30,502 bases of DNA. It comes from Damh-18 sp964390945. Its GTDB lineage: Bacteria > Patescibacteriota > Minisyncoccia > Phycocordibacterales > UBA918. The stretch spans positions 1 to 30,502 of the forward strand of contig CAYMIV010000012.1 in the NCBI GenBank assembly GCA_964390945.1, given 5' to 3'. How positions within the stretch are numbered: position 1 is the first letter of the stretch; every line of letters begins with the position of its first letter. A program made the position numbers and the translations under genes. Below, one piece after another: positions 14,594-21,755 of this stretch. The notes beneath the pieces were generated by a model. That model had not been told where the DNA came from. It ran no database searches and worked only from the letters and a program-made list of their open reading frames with translations.

Positions 14594-14749
14594 TATGTGA
14601 TACCTTTCGCTCTCGAACACAGGACTCCACGGTTCACCCGAGCGAAATCCGTACAGCACCATCCTACTATGGCCGCCCCATGCATGAATAGTGGGCAGAG
14701 AACCAACAAAGTGTACGCGAGAGACAGGAAAACACAACCGCCGTGACTA

Positions 14750-14758
14750 TGCTATTCT
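14750..14758 (+). promoter_or_regulatory. Extended -10 promoter, first cytidylate-kinase-like gene (predicted leaderless)
   Basis: TGCTATTCT ends 6 nt before the ATG at 14765. Confidence 0.6.
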
Positions 14759-14764
14759 AGCGTC

Positions 14765-15337
14765 ATGGAAAAAAAGCACATTATCACCCTCGGTGGCTAC
14801 CCAGGGAGCGGGAAGTCGACCGTTCGAACGATTCTTGCCGAGCGCCTCGGGTATAGAAAATTCTCAACTGGTGATTTTGTACGCGAGCTTGCTGCAAGGG
14901 GGGGTCTCACACTCGAGGCGTTCAACGAGATGGTTTCTGAATCAAAGGAGACCGATCTCATGATTGACGCGGAACTTATGCGCATTGAACGTGAGGAAAA
15001 TAATTATATTGTTGACTCACATCTTGCGTTCCACTTCATCCCGAGTGGATTTTCTGTATTTCTCAATATTTCTCTTGAGACGTCGGCAGAGCGGGTGTTT
15101 AACGACAAACATTCCGAGCTCCGAATAAAAGCAGGGGAAGTCGCCGAGACACTCGAAGAAGCGCTCCTCAAAACGCAGAAACGCATCAAGAATCATGAGG
15201 AGCGATATTGTAAACACTATGGCGTAGATCCGTATATTCCATCGCAGTTTGCATTTGTGATTGATACCGAATATCTCACGCCTGAAGAGGTGTCTGAAGA
15301 AATTCTTAAAGCATACGAACGCTGGCTTGCGGAATAG
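14765..15337 (+). CDS. Archaeal-type cytidylate-kinase-like NMP kinase (copy 1)
   Basis: A 190-residue P-loop kinase: GGYPGSGKST (10-19), then FSTGDFVRELAARGGLTLEAFN and a late YIVDSHLAF motif. The pattern ISGxPGSGKT / SxGDxxRE / [E/D]SRLAG is that of the archaeal-type cytidylate kinases (CMP to CDP). In this copy the Arg of the SRLAG motif is His (DSHLAF), which sets it apart from its neighbour and may mean altered substrate or activity. It is tandem with a paralogue 14 nt downstream; both begin ME[K/R]KHIIT, so they arose by duplication. A related nucleotide kinase role is possible. Confidence 0.82.
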   Translation: MEKKHIITLGGYPGSGKSTVRTILAERLGYRKFSTGDFVRELAARGGLTLEAFNEMVSESKETDLMIDAELMRIEREENNYIVDSHLAFHFIPSGFSVFLNISLETSAERVFNDKHSELRIKAGEVAETLEEALLKTQKRIKNHEERYCKHYGVDPYIPSQFAFVIDTEYLTPEEVSEEILKAYERWLAE

Positions 15338-15339
15338 GG

Positions 15340-15345
15340 TATCAT
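15340..15345 (+). promoter_or_regulatory. -10 promoter, second cytidylate-kinase-like gene (predicted leaderless)
   Basis: TATCAT (preceded by GGG) ends 6 nt before the ATG at 15352, inside the 14-nt gap between the two paralogues. Confidence 0.5.
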
Positions 15346-15351
15346 TATCCC

Positions 15352-15984
15352 ATGGAGAGGAAACACATCATCACCGTTTCGGGAAAGCCCGGAAGCGGTA
15401 AGTCATCAACCGCAGACCGAGTTGCGGAGCTCTTGGGTTATACGCGCTACTCGTCGGGCGACCTCGTTCGCGAAATGACCCGAAAGCGTCGCATCTCGCT
15501 CCGAGACTACAATCTCATGGCAGAAAAAAATCCTGAAATGGATATGCAGATTGATGAGGAGCTCCGCAAACTCCGTGATAATCGCGATATTGTTATCGAT
15601 TCTCGACTGGGTTTCTACTGGATTCCGGAGTCGTTCAAAGTGTATCTTGATCTTGACCCAGATGTTGCCATCGCCCGCATCTACAAAGACGCGAGCCTGA
15701 ATGTGGGGAGGAGCGGAAGCGGCGAAGGAACGAGTGATATGTCAACCGTCATTGATGAAGTTGAGGCTCGTCTCCAGAATGAACGGCGACGTTTTAAAAA
15801 ACTCTACAATATCAACCCTTATAACATTGAGAATTTCGACCTCATTGTCGATACGTCACGTCACAGCCCACAAACCGTCGCGCTTACTGTTTTTGACACA
15901 TACAAAAAATGGCTCAAATCGCAGAGTTGGAAACAGGTCATCAGCAAAGTTCCGCTCGGATACTCATTCAAGAATGAGTATTGA
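15352..15984 (+). CDS. Archaeal-type cytidylate-kinase-like NMP kinase (copy 2)
   Basis: A 210-residue P-loop kinase with SGKPGSGKSST (10-20), YSSGDLVREMTRKRRISLRDYN and IVIDSRLGFYWIP, which keeps the Arg missing in copy 1. This makes it the better candidate for the working CMP kinase. A Gly/Ser-rich low-complexity insert (about 118-126) sits in the LID-equivalent region, and the C-terminus is longer and more basic. A bacterial-type cmk is not seen in the window. The start follows its own -10 box, but read-through from copy 1 is also likely. Confidence 0.85.
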   Translation: MERKHIITVSGKPGSGKSSTADRVAELLGYTRYSSGDLVREMTRKRRISLRDYNLMAEKNPEMDMQIDEELRKLRDNRDIVIDSRLGFYWIPESFKVYLDLDPDVAIARIYKDASLNVGRSGSGEGTSDMSTVIDEVEARLQNERRRFKKLYNINPYNIENFDLIVDTSRHSPQTVALTVFDTYKKWLKSQSWKQVISKVPLGYSFKNEY

Positions 15985-16061
15985 TGTGCACAGGGTCAAG
16001 GTCCTGCCACCCGCCTCTCTCGGAGCACGTATGCACACAGCCCCTGGAAGTTCCTCAAATA

Positions 16062-16070
16062 TGGTATACA
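16062..16070 (+). promoter_or_regulatory. Extended -10 promoter of the SWIB gene
   Basis: TGGTATACA lies about 33 nt upstream of the ATG; the predicted leader is about 27 nt and AT-rich without an SD. Confidence 0.5.
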
Positions 16071-16103
16071 CTGCATAAGACCAATAAATCATTCAATTAA
16101 CAT

Positions 16104-16355
16104 ATGGCACTAAATCCAGCACTATCAAAGCCCCTTACTATTTCTCCCGAACTTGCAGCAGTCGTCGGACCAGGTCCAATGCCGCGTACAGAAGTGGTAA
16201 AGAAGTTATGGGAATACATTAAGAAGAACAATCTTCAAAATCCAAAGAACAAGAGAAATATCATTGCGGACGAAAAACTCAAAGTGGTATTTGGCGGAAA
16301 AGGTGAGGTCACGATGTTTGAAATGACAAAACTCGTTTCACCGCACCTCTCATAG
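16104..16355 (+). CDS. SWIB/MDM2-domain protein
   Basis: An 83-residue protein that is essentially one SWIB domain: KPLTISPELAAVVG, then MPRTEVVKKLWEYIKKNNLQ, NPKNKRNIIADEKLKVVFG and a closing helix MFEMTKLVSPHL. In eukaryotes the fold occurs in SWI/SNF BAF60 and MDM2; in bacteria stand-alone or topoisomerase-fused copies are known from Chlamydiae and some candidate phyla. A role in chromosome architecture or transcription is plausible but unproven. It is a single gene with its own promoter and a terminator. Confidence 0.93.
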   Translation: MALNPALSKPLTISPELAAVVGPGPMPRTEVVKKLWEYIKKNNLQNPKNKRNIIADEKLKVVFGGKGEVTMFEMTKLVSPHLS

Positions 16356-16368
16356 AGAGCGGTACACG

Positions 16369-16405
16369 AAACAAAAAACACCGAATATTCCGGTGTTTTT
16401 TGTTT
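16369..16405. terminator. Terminator between SWIB and secY (bidirectional)
   Basis: An inverted repeat of 15 nt per arm built on ACACCG/CGGTGT with A and T runs serves both the SWIB transcript and the end of the secY transcript. Confidence 0.88.
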
Positions 16406-16417
16406 CTGTGGTCTCTG

Positions 16418-17692
16418 TTAATACTCGCGGAGTGAGACTTGCGAATCGGTGCGTCTCACAAGGTCAACAACAACGGAAACCGCAATGAGAAGCGCGGTAC
16501 CGCCGATTGCAAGCGAGGCAACACCCGTAAGAATCTGCATACCGATGGGTAGAATGGCGATAAGACCAAGGAAGAGCGCGCCAGCAAGCGTAAGTCGCGT
16601 AATAAGTTTTCCGAGGTGTTCAGCGGTGTGCCCGCCCGGTCGAATTCCCGGTATGAATGCGCCGTTCCGTTGAAGATTCTTTGACATCGCATCGGGGTCA
16701 AACGTGACCGCAGTGTAAAAGAAGGTGAAGACGATGACGAGCGTGAAGTACACAACCGCATACAGTTCCTGGTTCGCAAAAAATGCCTGCACCTTTTCCG
16801 AAAAGCCAGCAACTCCCGAAACATTGAATGTTGCGAGAATGTTGAGAATCATTTGCGGAAAAAGGATGATGGAGAGCGCAAAGATAATGGGAATCACGCC
16901 GGCTTGGTTAAGGCGGAGCGGGATGTAGCTCGAGGTGCCACCGTATGTCTGGGTACCGCGTACGCGCTTCGCATACGTAATAGGAACCTGGCGTTCCGCT
17001 TGGGTCATAACGACAACGGCATACACAATGGCGAGCGCCGCAACAACGAACCCTGCGTAGAGCGGTATCTGTGAGGGATCGAAATTGAAGTACAGTTGGC
17101 TCGCAGTCTGCGGCAACGATGCAACAATGCCGGCAAAAATGATGATTGAGACACCGTTTCCGATGCCATATTCTGTAACGAGTTCGCCAATCCACATGAG
17201 AAGCATTGAACCTGCCACAACAATGATGATATTCACAATGAAGTCGAGAGTCGGGAGTGTACCCGCGAGAACGCCCTGATTCTTGAGGAGTGAGAGAAAC
17301 CCGAACGCCTGGAGAATGGCCAGGGGGAGCGTGAGCATGCGACTGTATTGCGTGAATCGCGCACGACCCGTTTCGCCCTCTTCAGAGTACATTTCTTTGA
17401 GTTTTGGGGACATCACCGTCATGAGTTGCATGATGATTGACGCGGTAATGAAGGGTCCAACACCAAGCATGACAAGGGAAAGATTGTTGAGTCCACCTCC
17501 TGAAAAGATGCTGAGGAGATTGAGGAACTGGTTGTTCTCTATGTATTGCTTCAGCATCGCAACGTCAACACCCGGAATCGGGACTGACGCAAGGAGACGA
17601 AAGATGACAATCGCACCGAGAACAAACAAAATACGATTGCGGATTGCCGTGTCAGTGAAGATTATTTTGAGTTTGCGAAGAAGAGTATCCAT
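16418..17692 (-). CDS. secY: Preprotein translocase subunit SecY
   Basis: A 424-residue protein with about ten membrane helices. Recognisable parts are RNRILFVLGAIVIFRLLASVPIPG, the plug/TM2 region with GGGLNNLSLVMLGVGPFITASI, GIGNGVSIIIFAGI, the cytoplasmic loop with RRVRGTQ-like KRVRGTQTYGGTSSYIPLRLNQAGVIPIIFA, and RNGAFIPGIRPG. It forms the protein-conducting channel with SecE/SecG. It is the last gene of the minus-strand ribosomal cluster, 75 nt after rplO; the usual next gene, adk, lies 3 kb away in its own unit. Confidence 0.97.
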   Translation of the reverse strand: MDTLLRKLKIIFTDTAIRNRILFVLGAIVIFRLLASVPIPGVDVAMLKQYIENNQFLNLLSIFSGGGLNNLSLVMLGVGPFITASIIMQLMTVMSPKLKEMYSEEGETGRARFTQYSRMLTLPLAILQAFGFLSLLKNQGVLAGTLPTLDFIVNIIIVVAGSMLLMWIGELVTEYGIGNGVSIIIFAGIVASLPQTASQLYFNFDPSQIPLYAGFVVAALAIVYAVVVMTQAERQVPITYAKRVRGTQTYGGTSSYIPLRLNQAGVIPIIFALSIILFPQMILNILATFNVSGVAGFSEKVQAFFANQELYAVVYFTLVIVFTFFYTAVTFDPDAMSKNLQRNGAFIPGIRPGGHTAEHLGKLITRLTLAGALFLGLIAILPIGMQILTGVASLAIGGTALLIAVSVVVDLVRRTDSQVSLREY

Positions 17693-17767
17693 TCAGTATT
17701 ACTTAGGTTGGTAATGCATTTGTTTTTTGTATGGAGACATTGTACCCCACCAAACGCCATACGTGTA

Positions 17768-18217
17768 TTACGCAACGGTTCCACCCGCCTTTTCAATCTT
17801 TGCCTTTGCTGATGCGGAGTAGAGACAGCCGCGAACCGTTAATTTTTTTGAGATTTCACCTGTACCGAGAATTTTTATCATTGGCGTTGTTCCTTTTGGA
17901 GCGGAAACGATGCCGCACGCGACCACTGTCTTTGGTGTTACTTCGGCGCCATTCTCAAAGCAGATTTCAAGCGACGAGAGATTCACTACTCGCGCGACTT
18001 CGCGCTCGGAATTGACCGTGCGTCCGCGATTCTTGCCGAATCCGCGCAGTTTTGGAAGTTTTTTGATGAGATCGCGCATTTCCGGTCGCGGTCGATTTCC
18101 TGCACGCGCCGTCTGTCCCTTTCCTCCTTTGCCGGATGTTTTGCCCCGCTTACCACCGCGACCGATACGCTTTGTTTCCTTGCGCGGTGCTGTTGGTTTA
18201 AGTTGATGTAATTGCAT
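17768..18217 (-). CDS. rplO: Ribosomal protein uL15
   Basis: A 149-residue protein: MQLHQLKPTAPRKETKRIGR, the GRGGKRGKTSGKGGKGQTARAG Gly/Lys-rich segment, then KLPKLRGFGKNRGR and a globular C-terminal domain ending in KAGGTV. A late-binding 50S protein. Directly before its start lies a repeated hairpin element. The rpmD (uL30) gene that normally sits between rpsE and rplO is absent. Confidence 0.96.
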   Translation of the reverse strand: MQLHQLKPTAPRKETKRIGRGGKRGKTSGKGGKGQTARAGNRPRPEMRDLIKKLPKLRGFGKNRGRTVNSEREVARVVNLSSLEICFENGAEVTPKTVVACGIVSAPKGTTPMIKILGTGEISKKLTVRGCLYSASAKAKIEKAGGTVA

Positions 18218-18224
18218 GCTTAGA

Positions 18225-18309
18225 GCTTAGATTTTATTAATGAATGTAATGAATTTAGAAAATCTTAGTTGTCGATTCAATGTTTTTCATAATGCTTTGA
18301 ATCGACACC
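18225..18309 (-). repeat. Hairpin element, copy 1 (before rplO)
   Basis: 85 nt closely similar to 25623-25704. A first hairpin has an 11-bp stem (18270-18280 with 18297-18307); a second has the arms AGATTTT/AAAATCT around a T/A-rich loop. Relative to copy 2, two base pairs of the first stem differ with both partners changed, so pairing is preserved. Copy 1 carries a duplicated TCTAAGC next to the start codon. It could be an RNA control site or a small mobile repeat. Confidence 0.7.
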
Positions 18310-18344
18310 GAGGTTTCTCATCCAGTAAAACAATATCTGGGTAG

Positions 18345-18983
18345 TTACGCCTTAAGTTTCTTAAGCGCCGCGATAGCCGCTTGAGCATTGTTGAGTTTAT
18401 TCTTGCTTCGTGAAAAGATTTTCGCGGTAACATCTTTGACGCCCGCGAGCTCGAGCACTGTTCGAACCGAACTTCCCGCCACAAGACCTTTACCCGGCGC
18501 GGGCATTATCATGATTTGGCTTGCTGAATATTTTGCCGATACATCGTGCGGAATATGCTGATGCTTATTGAGCGGAAGCGTGATGTGGTTCTTTTTTGCA
18601 TTTCGCGCCGCCTTCTCAATCGCAAGTTGCGTATCGCCGGCTTTTCCGATACCGACGCCAACCTTACCCTTTTTGTTGCCGATAACCATGGCAACACTGA
18701 AACTGAAGCGGCGTCCGCCAGCCATAACGCGCGTCACGCGACGAATGCTGATTATTTTTTGATCAAATTCTGAACGAACGCGCTCCTCTCGGCGACCCCC
18801 CCGTCGCGGTCGGCGCGGGTTGCGTTTATCCCCCCCGCGATCTCCTCCCCGCCGCGGACCGCCACGCTTCTCCGCAGCATTCTCTGCAGCTGGTGCATCA
18901 GCGGTAGGTGCATCAGTTGTGGTGACTACCTCGTTCGAGACGTCGGTCTCGATTATAGCTTCCTGCTGTGTGTTTTCTGACAT
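18345..18983 (-). CDS. rpsE: Ribosomal protein uS5 with RGG-rich extension
   Basis: A 212-residue protein; the uS5 core starts near residue 70 (REERVRSEFDQKIISIRRVTRVMAGG motif region, then GVGIGKAGDTQLAIEKAARNAKKN and PGKGLVAGSSVRTVLELAGV). About 70 extra N-terminal residues come first: 1-38 are acidic/Thr/Ala-rich, 39-68 are Arg/Gly-rich with several RGG units. Ribosomal accuracy and mRNA-entry functions reside in the core. Such an extension is absent from standard uS5. It is followed by the hairpin element. Confidence 0.96.
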   Translation of the reverse strand: MSENTQQEAIIETDVSNEVVTTTDAPTADAPAAENAAEKRGGPRRGGDRGGDKRNPRRPRRGGRREERVRSEFDQKIISIRRVTRVMAGGRRFSFSVAMVIGNKKGKVGVGIGKAGDTQLAIEKAARNAKKNHITLPLNKHQHIPHDVSAKYSASQIMIMPAPGKGLVAGSSVRTVLELAGVKDVTAKIFSRSKNKLNNAQAAIAALKKLKA

Positions 18984-19007
18984 GTTGTTTAATATTTACC
19001 AATTGAC

Positions 19008-19358
19008 CTAAAATGCAAGCCCCCCTGCGCGCGCGCCATCCGCGAGAGCGACAACGGAACCCTTGTATTGGAACCCCCCGCGATCAAAGACGACCTTTTC
19101 GATTCCCTTATCCTTTGCGAGCGCTGCAAGTGTCGCACCGGTCTCTTTTGCACGGTCGCGAGATGTTTTTCCCTTTGCGACACGTGAATCGGATGAAACG
19201 AGCGTCTTTCCCGACTCATCATCAATGAGCTGGGCATAGATGAAACGATTGCTGCGGAACACCGCAAGACGCGGTCGTGCGGCGGTTCCTGCGATTTTCG
19301 CACGAATACGCGCATGGCGTCGTGTTCTGCTGTGTACCTTCTGTGAAGATGTGCTCAT
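19008..19358 (-). CDS. rplR: Ribosomal protein uL18
   Basis: A 116-residue 5S-rRNA-binding protein: RRHARIRAKIAGTAARPRLAVFRSN, YAQLIDDESGKTL, and the C-terminal FDRGGFQYKGSVVALADGARAGGL are diagnostic. Normal length. Confidence 0.96.
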   Translation of the reverse strand: MSTSSQKVHSRTRRHARIRAKIAGTAARPRLAVFRSNRFIYAQLIDDESGKTLVSSDSRVAKGKTSRDRAKETGATLAALAKDKGIEKVVFDRGGFQYKGSVVALADGARAGGLAF

Positions 19359-19381
19359 GGTGTGTATTTATGACAGCGGGT

Positions 19382-19918
19382 TTACGCAACACCCTTCTTA
19401 CCCTGCTTTCTGATAATGTATTCGCCGGTATATCTAATGCCCTTGCCCTTGTACGGCTCCGGCTTTTTAATACCGCGAAGATTTGCGGCAAACTGCCCAA
19501 CCGCGTCTTTATCAATACCCGAAATTACAATGTGTCCTTTTTCTGTCGCAACCGCAACCCCTTCCGGAGCAACAATCTCAACAGGGTGCGAAAAACCGAC
19601 AGAAAGTTTTACCTTGTTGCCCTGCGCTTCCGCACGGTATCCGACCCCTTCTATATCAAGTTCTTTCTTGAATCCTTCAGTGACGCCTTTCACCATGTTT
19701 CTCGCGTGTGCGGCATAGGTACCCCAGAGTTTCTTTGAGGCATCTGTTGGTTTTGCAACTGCAAATGTCATCGCCTCTTCGCTCACGGTTACTGCGATAT
19801 CGTTTCGAATCTCGCGAGAAAGCGTTCCTTTGGGACCCTTTACCGTAAGCACGCCTCCTGAAAAGGTCGCTTCCACGCCCTTGGGGAGATTCACCGGCTG
19901 TTTTCCTAATCGACTCAT
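19382..19918 (-). CDS. rplF: Ribosomal protein uL6
   Basis: A 178-residue protein of two repeated domains; SRLGKQPVNLPKGVEA at the start, GVTEGFKKELDIEGVGYRAE in the middle, and IRGIKKPEPYKGKGIRYTGE at the end are typical. 50S component near the GTPase centre. Confidence 0.97.
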   Translation of the reverse strand: MSRLGKQPVNLPKGVEATFSGGVLTVKGPKGTLSREIRNDIAVTVSEEAMTFAVAKPTDASKKLWGTYAAHARNMVKGVTEGFKKELDIEGVGYRAEAQGNKVKLSVGFSHPVEIVAPEGVAVATEKGHIVISGIDKDAVGQFAANLRGIKKPEPYKGKGIRYTGEYIIRKQGKKGVA

Positions 19919-19944
19919 ATGTAGATGTAGTTAGCGGTAATGGG

Positions 19945-20340
19945 TTACCAGATAATAAATAATTCTTCTCCGCCGACATTCTTTGTGCGCGCTTCCTTGC
20001 CAGTAAGAATCCCCGCGGGGGTGGAGAGAATACGTTCGCCTCTTCCGAACTTCACCGGGTGAATCTCTGATACTCCGAGGTACATACGACGACCGGGCTT
20101 TGAGATTCGCTGAACACCCTGAATTGCGTGTGCTCCCTGCGCATCATACTTGAGCGTCACGGAAAGAGTCTTCTTAACTTTTTTTCCGACTTTTGCGGTA
20201 CTTGAAACATATCCTGCTTCCACAAGTTTTTCGGCGACCGCATGCTTCATCTTCGAGTACGCGACGTTTACTTCGCGTTTCCGCACCATTCCCGCATTTT
20301 TAAGCTGAATGATGAAATCTCCGATAGGATCGTTTACCAT
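19945..20340 (-). CDS. rpsH: Ribosomal protein uS8
   Basis: A 131-residue protein: MVNDPIGDFIIQLKNAGMVRK at the start, RRMYLGVSEIHPVKFGRGERILSTPAGILTGKEA at the end. It binds 16S rRNA helix 21 and, in E. coli, represses the spc operon. It overlaps rpsZ by 7 nt. Confidence 0.96.
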   Translation of the reverse strand: MVNDPIGDFIIQLKNAGMVRKREVNVAYSKMKHAVAEKLVEAGYVSSTAKVGKKVKKTLSVTLKYDAQGAHAIQGVQRISKPGRRMYLGVSEIHPVKFGRGERILSTPAGILTGKEARTKNVGGEELFIIW

Positions 20341-20519
20341 GATGATTTCTTAATACCTGGTATATGTCCCTCGTGTGCCGCTTCACGGAAGCAAATGCGG
20401 CACATGTCGAAATCGCGCATGTACCCACGCTTGCGGCCACACTTGTAGCAGCGACGAACAACGCGACTCTTGAACTTCGGCGAACGGAGCGCTCGAAGCA
20501 AAACTGATTTTCTTGCCAT
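20334..20519 (-). CDS. rpsZ: Ribosomal protein uS14, zinc-binding type
   Basis: A 61-residue, short zinc-type uS14: the two knuckles are CYKCGRKRGYMRDFDMCRICF. First gene of the transcription unit that starts at the promoter at 20705-20733. Its start is at the expected place after a 180-nt leader, and there is no SD. Confidence 0.96.
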   Translation of the reverse strand: MARKSVLLRALRSPKFKSRVVRRCYKCGRKRGYMRDFDMCRICFREAAHEGHIPGIKKSSW

Positions 20520-20698
20520 TGAAATGACTTATGGGGCGAACACGGGAGCCGTGTTTTAGCCCGGAGTTTAATAATGCTGAAGCGTAAGAGTGGTCTCACC
20601 GAGAAAGTGGTGACCGTTCTCTTCAAAAAACGCACCGTCCGGGGCTTAAAAACGACTGTTTTTTAAGCCTCCCTGCTGAACGGGCGAATATCGCTACG
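20520..20698 (-). promoter_or_regulatory. Structured leader of rpsZ-rpsH-rplF-rplR-rpsE-rplO-secY
   Basis: About 180 nt without a coding sequence. It holds at least three hairpins: a perfect 10-bp stem GGCTTAAAAA/TTTTTAAGCC (20643-20652 with 20660-20669), a GGTCACC...GGTGAGACC hairpin, and AACACGG/CCGTGTT near the gene. Such a leader suggests autogenous control by a ribosomal protein. Function is inferred. Confidence 0.5.
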
Positions 20699-20704
20699 GG
20701 GGCA

Positions 20705-20733
20705 AATATATCAAAATAAACCTTCAGAGTCAA
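20705..20733 (-). promoter_or_regulatory. Internal sigma70-type promoter, rpsZ unit
   Basis: TTGACT (20728-20733) and TATATT (20705-20710) with a 17-nt spacer, read on the minus strand. Confidence 0.72.
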
Positions 20734-20742
20734 CAAAAAACC

Positions 20743-20842
20743 NNNNNNNNNNNNNNNNNNNNNNNNNNNNNNNNNNNNNNNNNNNNNNNNNNNNNNNNNN
20801 NNNNNNNNNNNNNNNNNNNNNNNNNNNNNNNNNNNNNNNNNN
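20743..20842. other. Scaffold gap, 100 N
   Basis: Exactly 100 unknown bases between rplE and the rpsZ promoter, a standard placeholder length, so the true gap size is unknown. A GGTTTTTTG run directly on the rpsZ-promoter side looks like the last arm and U tract of a terminator whose other arm is lost in the gap. Confidence 0.98.
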
Positions 20843-20848
20843 AGTGGC

Positions 20849-21394
20849 TTATTTCGCCAATGGTAACCCTATGTGGCGGAGAAGCGCTTCCGCCTCTGCT
20901 TTATTTTTTGCTGTCGTTACGATGGTGATACCGATACCGAATACGTCTTTGATTTCCTCATCAGCAGTTTCAGGGAAAATGGTGTGCTCCTTAATGCCGA
21001 GTGAGTAATTACCCATCTCATCAATTGCGGAAACGGGGAGTCCGCGGAAGTCACGGGTCTGCGGAAGCGCAATATGAATGAGTTTGTCGAGGAAACTTCG
21101 CATGCGGGCACCTCGGAGGGTAATTTGATAGCCGATGACATCACCCTGGCGGAGCTTGAATGTCGCGATTGATTTCTTTGCAAGACGAGGAACCGCCTTT
21201 TGGCCGGTGATGCGTGCGAGGCGGTCTTCTATGAGCGCGCGTTTGTGCTTGTCGGGTATTTTCCCGACGCCGGTCGAAACAATAACCTTTGCAATGCGCG
21301 GTGCCTGCATAACATTTGTGTATGCAAATGGCTTTTTGAGAGAATCGAAGGCGCTCTCAATCTTTTCTTTCATTGTGACGAATGTTGTTGCCAT
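20849..21394 (-). CDS. rplE: Ribosomal protein uL5
   Basis: A 181-residue 5S-rRNA-binding protein: YTNVMQAPRIAKVIVSTGVGK, TGQKAVPRLAKKSIATFKLRQGD, PQTRDFRGLPVSAIDEMGNYSLGIKEHTIFPE are the family's core. Normal length; the stop lies 6 nt from the scaffold gap. Confidence 0.96.
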   Translation of the reverse strand: MATTFVTMKEKIESAFDSLKKPFAYTNVMQAPRIAKVIVSTGVGKIPDKHKRALIEDRLARITGQKAVPRLAKKSIATFKLRQGDVIGYQITLRGARMRSFLDKLIHIALPQTRDFRGLPVSAIDEMGNYSLGIKEHTIFPETADEEIKDVFGIGITIVTTAKNKAEAEALLRHIGLPLAK

Positions 21395-21426
21395 ACGCTT
21401 GTGTAATAAATGTGACTAAAAAATTC

Positions 21427-21744
21427 TTAAACCTTTTCGCCTGAAGGTCGCGCGACGCGTACCTTTTTTGCTGATTTACCTTCTCCTTCCATTGCGTACC
21501 CAAGGCGAACACCCCTTCCATCCTTGCCGTGTTTCAAAGCAACGTTCGAGACGTGGATTGGCTCTGGCTTCACAATGATTTGACCTTGCTGTCCTCGGCG
21601 ACGAGACTTCTCGTGGTGAGTTGTCATATTGACGCCATCGACAAGCACCTCGTGCTTCTTCGGAAACGCGCGAAGCACTGTACCAGTCTTACCGCGGTCC
21701 TTTCCTCCGATTACAATCACAGTGTCTTTCTTTTTTATCTTCAT
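21427..21744 (-). CDS. rplX: Ribosomal protein uL24
   Basis: A 105-residue protein: KIKKKDTVIVIGGKDRGKTGTV (KOW motif) and VDGVNMTTHHEKSRR. A 50S assembly initiator protein with normal length. Confidence 0.96.
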   Translation of the reverse strand: MKIKKKDTVIVIGGKDRGKTGTVLRAFPKKHEVLVDGVNMTTHHEKSRRRGQQGQIIVKPEPIHVSNVALKHGKDGRGVRLGYAMEGEGKSAKKVRVARPSGEKV

Positions 21745-21755
21745 ATGTTTATGTG

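Noticed and set aside
14605..14647. Hairpin TTTCGCTC/GAGCGAAA upstream of adk, considered as a tRNA or ncRNA
   Set aside because: It has an 8-bp stem and a 27-nt loop only, no cloverleaf, and overlaps the divergent promoter region; no function can be supported.
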